Shown in pieces: positions 56,405 through 64,000 of a stretch of DNA of 64,000 nucleotides. The notes under the pieces are model-generated. The model did no database searches and was not told the DNA's origin. It saw only the letters and a program-made list of their open reading frames with translations. The translations under genes were made by a program, and so were the position numbers. Numbering within the stretch: the first letter of the stretch is position 1; each line of letters opens with the position of its first letter. Source of the DNA: Atkinsonella hypoxylon (Eukaryota > Ascomycota > Sordariomycetes > Hypocreales > Clavicipitaceae); assembly GCA_000729835.1 (NCBI GenBank), contig JFHB01000052.1, positions 1 through 64,000 of the forward strand, read 5' to 3'.

Positions 56405-59212
56405 ATGCATTCACACACGTCACAGGTGGAGGCTGCTTCGACTGCGAGCAGTCGATCAGGGAACCGCAATTATGGATTGAGGACTTGCTTTGATGCCACC
56501 ATCGCCACCACCCGCTCTGACACCAGCTTGAAACCGTTAACGTCCATGGGATTAAAGCGATGGGATGGAGCAAGGCAAATTTGCACAAGCTGGGATAATC
56601 TAGAAAAGGTAAATCCCGAACCTATCTGGTGCCCGCGCAAGTTCCTAATGTGCTTCACATATCTATCCTGAATACCTCATGCTAGTTGTCCGACGAGCGC
56701 ATCTGACTCTGTTTCATAGCAGGACCCTGAGCTGTTCACCCGCGATGGAAACTGTTTGATTTACCTGCACAACTACAACGATGTTCGTAGGGGGCCTCCG
56801 ACTAAATATTTTGCCTCGTTCAGATTACCCTTTTCATCACTTCTTGCGAGCAAATGTTACGCCCTGATTGAAAGATTCCTGGTCATCCGTCCTGCCGATA
56901 ACAGTTCCAGGCTTGGACGAAGCCCTGGCGAAATTCAAAGGTGGCATCGATCTAACCCAGAGCAGACAGTTGAGCTCTTTATTCCACCACCGCAAGGCGC
57001 ACATCAGAAACAAATACAGCGTCATCAGCTATTACTGAGAAACTTTTTCGCATGGGTGCTTAAGGGATCGCTCGTGGGAGAAACATTGGGTCAAGCGATG
57101 GTCGGACTTCTTGAATGCATGCATGAGTATCGATCTGGTGGTACCATTAATAACGTTGCAGATCTCGTGGATTATCTTGACGAACAGGGTTACTTATGCC
57201 TCGCAGATCAGCCGGATCACGCGTTGGCTGTTTTGCGCCTAGCAGAGACATTTCTCTTAAAGACGCTCTATCTTCAAGCCTTGACTCATTGTGTCGGTGT
57301 GAGCGACGCTATTGCCACGAGACCAGATTACCAGGTATGTGTCGAATTCTGTATAGATGTGCGATGCTGTTGGGGAAAGAACCGACTCCTCTGTGCCTTT
57401 CTGAGAGACTGAAGCTGACGCGGACTTTTGCAGCATGTGAGTCTAGCGACGCGGAAACTCATGTGTGATGCTAAAGATGAGCTGGACTCGAGGTTGACGA
57501 AAACATCCACCATGTTGAATAACTTCCTGGATCAGGAACTCTCGAAGTCGTACCTGGGCATTCCCGCTGGCGTCCGAACTCATATGGAGCACTTTAGAAG
57601 CTTCTTGCTCTCCTTCTATAGTACCAATCTGGGCTATTATCCACCGCTTTCCTTTGACGGCTGCACCCACCGTGCGATGGCACGAGATTTTAAAGCATTG
57701 TATAATCTATTGGTTGACGAGAGCTATAGCTCGTCGGAAGCGATGCCGTCAGTTGCCGTGGGTGGCATCTGTACGTTGCAGCTCATTCAATCATTCGATT
57801 CAAGAAGCGGGTTTGAGTCATTGAAGCACCCATTGCCCAAGTTGCCACACCAAGAACAACAGAGTCGACGGACAAGACGCATGTCATGGCTACCTCGAAT
57901 ATCGAAGCATCGAAATGACGACCGTCAAGTGAACCATGCGTCTCTCGTGAAAGCGTCAAACTGGAAGGAGGACTTCTTCGACAACAGCCTGGTCAAAGCC
58001 TACAGAAACTTCGAGGAGGATTGCGCACTTGCGCCAAGGAATCTGGATAAAGACGAAAAGGTATCCTTGGTGGATGGCCGCAAAATACGATGGATATTGA
58101 TCTATGCTGTGCATCAGACACTGCAGAATGCCACTCAGCGCCCAGAAGGCGTGCCAGACGATTCGAAAGCGACTTACGTTGTCTCAATAGCCAGAAATAC
58201 GAAGGTTCCATGGGAGAATAATCAGCTCCCAGGTGGGCTACCTCGGAGTCGGAACGAGCTCGAAGCGCCATTGTCAGAACCTGCTCCCAAGAAGTTCGAA
58301 ATTCAACCCGACATTGATTACTTCGCCATCACACACAAAGAAGACGTTCGGCTGCCAGCTAAGTCGAGGCGAGCCTCTCTGCCGCCAGACAGTCAAGTGG
58401 TAGTGCAACGCACCAACTCAATGAGGCAATCACTGAGTCGAAGCTCGACCCTTCGAAGATCAGTGCGGCGACTGCAAAGAACACCATCTGTCTCTGCACC
58501 GGCATCAGTAAGCTCGAGCAAGTCCGTCTATCACGAGATAGTCGTACATGGTTATGGTAATGGCACCAACCAAGTATGCATGGAGCCAGATACCACCATG
58601 CCCCAGCCTGCGCAACCAACCGTGCTTGCCCACCGAAGTGGCTCAACAGCGTCAGAGGCAGGGACAGGGTCAAGCAATATCAGCACGGTTCCTAGTTGGG
58701 TCAGCATGACAGAAACTCTGGAGTCATCACTGAGTTCCCCTCTTGTGACGGATGCGTCTCTGGAAATGCCGACCTATACTCGTCGCTGGAGCCACAGGGA
58801 TTTAAGCAGCGTTATGTACACCTCGCCCAGCTCACCCACTGCAACGACGCTTTCTCCGCCCAAGGCAGTGAAACGACGGCCCATGAGCACTGCTCTGGAC
58901 GGCTATTATTATGCGGCAAAGACCTTTGGCCACTTTGTAGATCATGAACGTCAGGGCGGACAAACTCTCAGTCGTCCTGTGGTGCAGACGGACCTCAAGC
59001 GACCCGGGTCGTTGCCGCAGTCCCAGCCTATGCCGCAGCCAATTCGAGAAGATGATGTGGATGAGGAGCTGTATGTTCTATCCCGGGACTCGGGCGATTG
59101 GTCTGCCATGCAGGCATTTCTGGACGGCAAAGATCCTGAAGAAGCGGGTAATGGAGGCGGTGATGCTTGGGAGCAGTATGCTGACCTCGGCGGCCTCACC
59201 GAGGCTAAATGA
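56405..59212 (+). CDS. Fungal DUF8004-type protein of unknown function
   Basis: Three exons: 56405-56608, 56723-57334, 57434-59212, all phase 0, 864 residues. The N-terminus has the family block LKRWDGARQICTSWDNLEKD, then PELFTRDGNCLIYLH and a segment before LPFSSLLASKCYALIERFL resembling a BTB-like fold. Next come GLLECMHEY-like and DLVDYLDEQGYLCLADQPDH, the helical HVSLATRKLMCDAKDELDSR, and the conserved YYPPLSFDGCTHRAMARDFK. The last 350 residues are Ser/Pro/Arg-rich and look disordered. I place it in the uncharacterised fungal family that I know as DUF8004, from memory. Many paralogues exist in Pezizomycotina; the biochemical role is not known. Confidence 0.78.
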
Positions 59213-59777
59213 TTGATAAAATCACTGTCGAGCACAACATCCTTTACAACAATCAGCGTGGCGCGGCAACGTCCTTTTTTATTTCCTTCTTCTCCGTCTT
59301 AATGCATTGTCAATTCCAGCCCCAGGACTGCATATGAGCATATTAGCGCGCCTATTCACTCATTTTTCAGAAGTTTCCTTTTATATCTGTAATACCCGGC
59401 AATCTGTTATGTTATGGATGATACCCCTGCGTGCTGCGCATGCTTCACACACGACGACGCGCAAGATTGCGCGGTGCATCTTCACATATAGACTAGTTAT
59501 ACCAGACGAAAATAGAATAATTTGATGCTGGCGGAAGAATATTGTTATCATGATATCTTGACTCGAGAAAGCGGCTCCGAACCATTGAAGCGGTCAAATA
59601 GGTATAATGAAACTCAACTACAGGGGTAATTCTGTAGTAAATCATATATACTCGTAATCATTACGCAGAGCTCGGCATATAGAATGATGGGTCCTCGCAG
59701 GGCCCATCCGGCGTGATACCAAGCCCCCAAATGATATAGCTCGTCCGCCTCAGGTATGTTCGGAAGCTGAACACCAT
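59213..59777. other. Convergent 3' region
   Basis: 565 bp between the stop codons of two convergent genes, with AT-rich 3' UTR-like sequence. Nothing else recognised. Confidence 0.5.
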
Positions 59778-60642
59778 TTACTCACTCTTTGCACGGGCCG
59801 TGTCCTCCAAGTTGTCGAGGATTTCGGTGCCCATCGAGACAATCATGTACGCCGAGCCGACAAGCCAGGCGCCGCTGAGGATGTCAGCTTGATGTTGAAA
59901 CGAAAGATGAATGGTAAAAGTGCATGAGGGAGGGTGAACGGTTCCGATTGCAGAGCAAGAGACTCACTTTGGGATGATCCATAGGAAAATCAGGCTTAGG
60001 GGGTCATTGTGGCCTATGTTGGAGAAGCCGGAGAAGTACTCGTTCAACCCTGGTGGCGTCAACAATGACATGTCCCATAAAGCAAGCGTGAAGACAAGGG
60101 ATGACGACCAAGTGTTAAAACGCACCGTAAAGCACCGTCTTGCTTAACGTCATGACGGCGGCACTAAACGCGACCAGCAGAGATAGTGCACCCGGCCGTC
60201 CCGAAACAACCTTCTTCCCACTCGGCGCAGGCTCGCCCGCGGAATACCAAAGCCACAAGTACCCCAAGTACATGCCCGTCTCAACCGCGTTCAAGACGCC
60301 CTGCGCGGCGGAAAACCCGTTCTTCTCGTGAACCGCCTTCCACCCGTAGATGTAGTCCACCGCGGCGTAGAGCTTGTACGGCGCCCACAGCGGCCAGTGG
60401 GCGAACCCGCCCTCCATGGTGTGCGGCCTGCCCAGGATGTAGCCTGTGTCCCATATGACGAGGGGCAGGGAGATGCTCATCCAGACTAGGGTCCAGAAGG
60501 TGGGCGTGTGCTGGAACGCGCTGGATTTGCTGGACCGGCGCTTGGGGGATGGCGCGGCGACGGGCTTGTGCTTTGGGCGCAAGGCGGGGGAGGAGTCGGG
60601 GTCGAGGGAAGCGGAGCGGGAGGAGGAGCGCGTGCTGACCAT
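59778..60642 (-). CDS. Conserved fungal multi-pass membrane protein
   Basis: Three exons: 60642-60126, 60049-59968, 59874-59778, in phase, 231 residues. A basic Ser-rich N-terminus (MVSTRSSSRSASLD to PSPKRRSSKSS) precedes about four membrane helices: FWTLVWMSISLPLVIWDTGY, GVLNAVETGMYLGYLWLWYS, ALSLLVAFSAAVMTLSKTVL, and SLIFLWIIPNGAWLVGSAYM. The GHND before the last helix and PLWAPYKLYAAVDYIYG after the first are strongly conserved in Pezizomycotina homologues as I remember them. The arrangement recalls EXPERA/emopamil-binding-like proteins, but catalytic residues cannot be judged. The start at 60642 has an AAAATGG context; the longer frame upstream is ignored as low complexity. Confidence 0.75.
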
Positions 60643-61069
60643 TTTGGTATCTTTTATTTTATTTTTTGGGGGTGAGTGTGTGCGTTCTTGAGGATGTTGA
60701 TGGTGGGAGGATGATGTTCGGATGGGCGGGACGAACGTGGTTTCATGGGGTTTCGGCTTTCGGCTTTCCGGACGGCAATCTTGCAGGCGGCGATGGAGTG
60801 GTCGGATGATCCTTGCCGAGATGGGCACCTAGACGATGGACATCTTGGTCCGGAAGAAGTCGGGAGCTGCATCTGGTGTCAAGGCTTCGTTCAAGTGGCT
60901 ATGTCATGGCTGCACTTGTAATTGGCATGGATTGGAGTCTAGACGGAACGGGCTTGGAGTGTCGATTGACTGACGCAGAAGTGGAAATGCCAGCGGTGAA
61001 CGATAGATAGATAGATAGATAGATAGTGTACAAAAATCCAACTTGCATATCCAGGTGGTTCGAGTCCAG
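60643..61069. other. Intergenic between two minus-strand genes
   Basis: 427 bp with the promoter of the membrane protein gene and the 3' flank of the DUF924 gene. A GATA tetranucleotide repeat lies within it. Confidence 0.5.
61002..61026. repeat. (GATA)6 microsatellite
   Basis: Six GATA units plus one base, 25 bp. Probably length-variable between strains; it could also bind GATA factors, but there is no evidence for that. Confidence 0.9.
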
Positions 61070-62134
61070 TCATGCGGCAAACGTCTCGCCTCCATTCTCA
61101 AGATACTCCCTCTCCTCAGCCGTGGGATCCCTCCCCAGAGCCAGGTTCCGATGAGGATACCGACCGAACCGCCGTACAATATCCGCGTGCTTCTGCTCAA
61201 ACTCCAAATTCGTAAGCGCAAGCCTCTTGGCGCCTTGTGCATCCTCGCGCACTACTTTGGAAGCCCGGTCGCGGTATGCGTCGCCGCCAGCTTCTCCTGC
61301 CTGCTCGTCCGCCAAGGCTTCGATATCGGCTACGAGCCGCTTGAATGCCTGCAGCGCGAGGTCGTGGTCGGCCATGCGCTCCGAATGCATGAGAGGCATG
61401 TAGAACCATGTTCGAAAGGCAAACTGCCATCGAATCTCCGGGTTCGTGTCCGGGATGCCCTGCCGCAGAGCCTCGTGGGCGACGGCCCGCGCAATGGGGT
61501 CAAACTCGTTGAATACAACGGCCGAGGATGCGCCGCGGTAACAGTTGCGTGGAATTTGATCCAGTAGGATCAGTAGTCTCATCCAGTCACAAGGTCGCGT
61601 CGGCTGGATAGCTTCAAGGAGGGCTGTGCCCGATTTGGGACCTGTCTTCCGGAGGCCTTCGAGCGTCTGGAGAAATCGCTCACTTGGTTGCCGTTGGCGA
61701 TGGGTACATGTTAGCAGCGGCGCAAACTCTTCTCCTTTTTCCGGTGTGAAATACAGATGGGATCATGGACGGTGATTGTCTGGTACTACTTACGTGCAGG
61801 CTCGATCTAGAGCTTCGCCGCCCCTGAACCAGCGCAAGATGTGCTCTTGCTTGGCTAGAATACATGACTCCTGCGTTGCATGCGGAAACCAGAAGTCTTG
61901 AATCTCATGGAGCAATGACGGCGACACGAGGGCTTTGAGATCAGCGTCCATGGTGTTCCTGGATGGCGAAGAGGCGAGATGAGAAGTCCTTTCTGTCACG
62001 GAACTAGAATTGAGGCGCCGCCTCTGCGCTGCTGGAGACAATGAGCCGGCGGCGCGAGGGCGCGAAAGTAGTGTCTTGGTCCCCAGAGACGTGATGGCGC
62101 GTCTGCAGTGTCTTGCTGCCACTGTCAGCCGCAT
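61070..62134 (-). CDS. DUF924-family protein
   Basis: Two exons, 62134-61794 and 61682-61070, joined in phase by a 111-nt intron, 317 residues. The DUF924 pattern is clear: IQDFWFPHATQ, ILRWFRGGEALDRACTERFL (across the intron), LLILLDQIPRNCYRGASSAV, FRTWFYMPLMHSERMADHD and HADIVRRFGRYPHRNLALGR, then TAEEREYLENGGETFA at the end. The fold is TPR-like; the function is unknown, though the family is widespread in bacteria and fungi. The first 60 residues are Arg/Ser/Ala-rich without acidic residues (MRLTVAARHCRRAITSLGT), suggesting a mitochondrial targeting sequence; a second Met at 61951 could start a cytosolic form. Confidence 0.9.
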
Positions 62135-63368
62135 CGTTTCGCAGGGTTCGTTCTAAAACTCAGCCCGGATGATCAACCTGGCGAGATGGTTCGAACAATG
62201 CCCTTGGCAAGCTGTCGTGTAACTTTCGAGAGCGTCGTCATGTGTTCGGTGCGGCAAGCGACGGTCCGACAAGCTGATCCGTGTGCTTCAGCAAGATGAA
62301 CGGGATCAAACGAGGCTTTTCTTTTTGCCTTTCGCACGTCCTCATTGCCAGTTTTGCATTTTGCATTTTCGCTGAGGAGGTGGCGCGCGGGTGACACTTT
62401 AATCCGAGCTCTCGGCACACACGGGGTTGGTGCTGAGTGCTGGATTAATCTGTCAATACCTTGGGTGGATTCTCACCAACCCGAATTTGTATGACGTCGT
62501 CATCCGGAACGGTGGTTTCCTGCCCCAGTCTGCGACGTCTACGGAATAGAGCCGCACACATTGATACCAGCCCTTATTCTCGTGGAGCGCGGCATCCTGA
62601 TTATCCCTTCAAGTGCGATAGGGCGTCAGCCAGGTCACGAATCAGCCTGTTGGCCAATGGAATAGCATTGAGGACGATAGTACATACTTGTACGAAGATC
62701 TCACTAAAGTAAATGTACCGTGACATACTTGGAGCTAGAGGTTGATCCACGATAATAGTATAATCTGAGGTATCTCATGTGTATTGTGCGCAAGTGGAGC
62801 CCATCAACCAGCTAGTTGCCGCCTTGCCGCACTCAACGGGACGTACGTACTGCCAAATCATTCGCCCTTATTTATGGTCAAACCGCGCAGCTGCGTAGAA
62901 CGGAGGGCGGCTAGTGTGAGTAGTCACCATGTCAAAGATCGGGGGCCGGGGTGTGGGATAGCACGGCACTGGTTTGAAACAGTTTGCCAAGAGCTGGGCA
63001 GGCTTGGTATTTTCAGTCCTGTCCGATTGTTCCTATCACTGGTTGAAAAGTCTCGCTCTCTTTTTCATTGCTAGGTTCTTAGACTTGTCTTCCTCGGTAT
63101 TAATTTAGTCCTTTGCCGCCGTTTATTGCTTGCAGCACATCGGGCGTCCATTATTCTTCATTTACGAGCTGGGATATCGTGGGACGAGAACTTATCACCT
63201 GAAAGCCTCGCTGGCGAGACGAAAGCATTGCATGTAATACGTTGCTGGTCAATTCCCATTCCTTCCTGGACGCTCGTTCTCGTTCACAACCCGAAGTAAT
63301 ATACTTTGCATACTCAAATCCGTTATACTGGAGAGGCTGGCTTTAAAGGAGAGAGCGACGTCTTCAGA
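62135..63368. other. Intergenic
   Basis: 1.2 kb with unsupported short frames. The left 300 bases are probably the promoter of the DUF924 gene. No RNA gene or repeat is recognised. Confidence 0.5.
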
Positions 63369-63635
63369 ATGGGCAATAATCTATCGTCCAAGTTTGAGCC
63401 CGACACCTCCAAGGATGTGCTCAGCCCAGCCGATCGGCATGCGGATATCCTGCTCGTTACTATCTGGGGGCTCGTTTTGAATTCTTGTGCCATGATATTC
63501 ACGGCATGCACCCTCATCGATCGTTGGAAGGGGCCTTCCGACAAGAAACGTATGGATGTAGGGTCGGTGCTGATGGCTTTGCTGTTGTCAACTGCGTGGC
63601 CGGTGGTGATGGCATACCTTTTGTTTAGTGGGTGA
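63369..63635 (+). CDS. Small two-helix membrane protein with a myristoylation-like start
   Basis: 88 residues from the ATG at 63369; the frame is open further up, but MGNNLSSK at this start fits an N-myristoylation signal (MG-x-x-x-S). Two hydrophobic segments follow: ILLVTIWGLVLNSCAMIFTA and SVLMALLLSTAWPVVMAYLL, separated by a polar loop (DRWKGPSDKKRMD). No family is recognised. Regular hydrophobicity and GC-rich third positions suggest a real gene, although it is short and stands alone near the window edge. Confidence 0.5.
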   Translation: MGNNLSSKFEPDTSKDVLSPADRHADILLVTIWGLVLNSCAMIFTACTLIDRWKGPSDKKRMDVGSVLMALLLSTAWPVVMAYLLFSG

Positions 63636-64000
63636 TATCGGAGAGACAGGATGAGGACGAGAAACTCAGCCTGCGCGTTGAGGAAACGGGACATCAGGCC
63701 TTGATTCTCCTTCTCATGCTGAATTAATCGAACTTCTATGCGCCCCCGCTTTGTTTTTCTGGTGTGAGAGGAAGGATCTAAGCCGACGTCATATTAAATT
63801 CCGGGCAGGATAGGCTGGCTGGGCTGTTGCGATGGATATACACACATATTTCAACCCACACGGGTCCTCCACGTTCGATACTCGTTTATAGATCGATTAT
63901 AGCTTCTGAAATCAGATCACCCAACGAGAGTATTTCTCCGGCTCCTATCAGGCCTGGCGTCTTTTCTCCCAACAATCGTCTCAAGCGTCTGTCCTAATGC
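63636..64000. other. Intergenic at window end
   Basis: 365 bp, nothing recognised. Confidence 0.5.

Noticed and set aside
60691..60828. N-terminal extension of the minus-strand membrane protein
   Set aside because: Low-complexity His/Pro/Arg sequence; the ATG at 60642 has the better context.

Overview
The window is nuclear DNA of a filamentous ascomycete. Genes carry short GT-AG introns of about 45 to 300 nt, and the conserved genes (an F-box/WD40 sulfur regulator, a succinate-fumarate carrier, twinfilin, 40S ribosomal protein S7, dynactin p62) look like those of Sordariomycetes. I infer Hypocreales from general gene flavour, not from any search. The left part has the C-to-T/G-to-A, TpA-rich pattern expected of repeat-induced point mutation (RIP).

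Layout. 1-17.4 kb is extremely AT-rich and holds two same-direction copies of one Ty3/Gypsy-type LTR retrotransposon. The second is full length (6292-16238), with 243-bp LTRs starting TGTTA and ending TAACA (ends RIP-altered in some copies) and an exact 5-bp target duplication (ATAGC). The first is cut by the window edge and ends at 5799. Both are riddled with TAG/TAA stops. 17.4-32.4 kb is a mosaic accessory region: transposon ends in opposite orientations, a 138-bp inverted repeat carrying broken gene pieces, an orphan protein kinase, a Pth11/rhodopsin-like seven-helix receptor, a 371-bp MITE-like element, an ankyrin protein, and two decayed genes that abut tail to tail, one of them a LysM protein. 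32.4-39.7 kb is gene-poor, with telomere-like motifs, CACGTG clusters, one membrane-protein gene and one doubtful ORF.

From 39.7 kb on the window is ordinary core genome: sconB/MET30-type F-box protein, acr1-type succinate/fumarate carrier, twinfilin, a WSC-domain GPI-anchored wall protein, RPS7, dynactin p62, a DUF8004-type protein, a fungal multi-pass membrane protein, a DUF924 protein and a small possibly myristoylated membrane protein. These genes are transcribed separately and form no cluster; they serve sulfur control, mitochondrial transport, actin and microtubule motors, the cell wall and translation.

The most unusual structures are the roughly 3 kb of element sequence downstream of integrase in the retrotransposon, the abrupt end of RIP inside its 3' LTR, and the oppositely oriented TIR ends that bracket the kinase island. 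I did not find a convincing new multi-gene system. Exon coordinates were worked out by hand from splice signals and reading frames.
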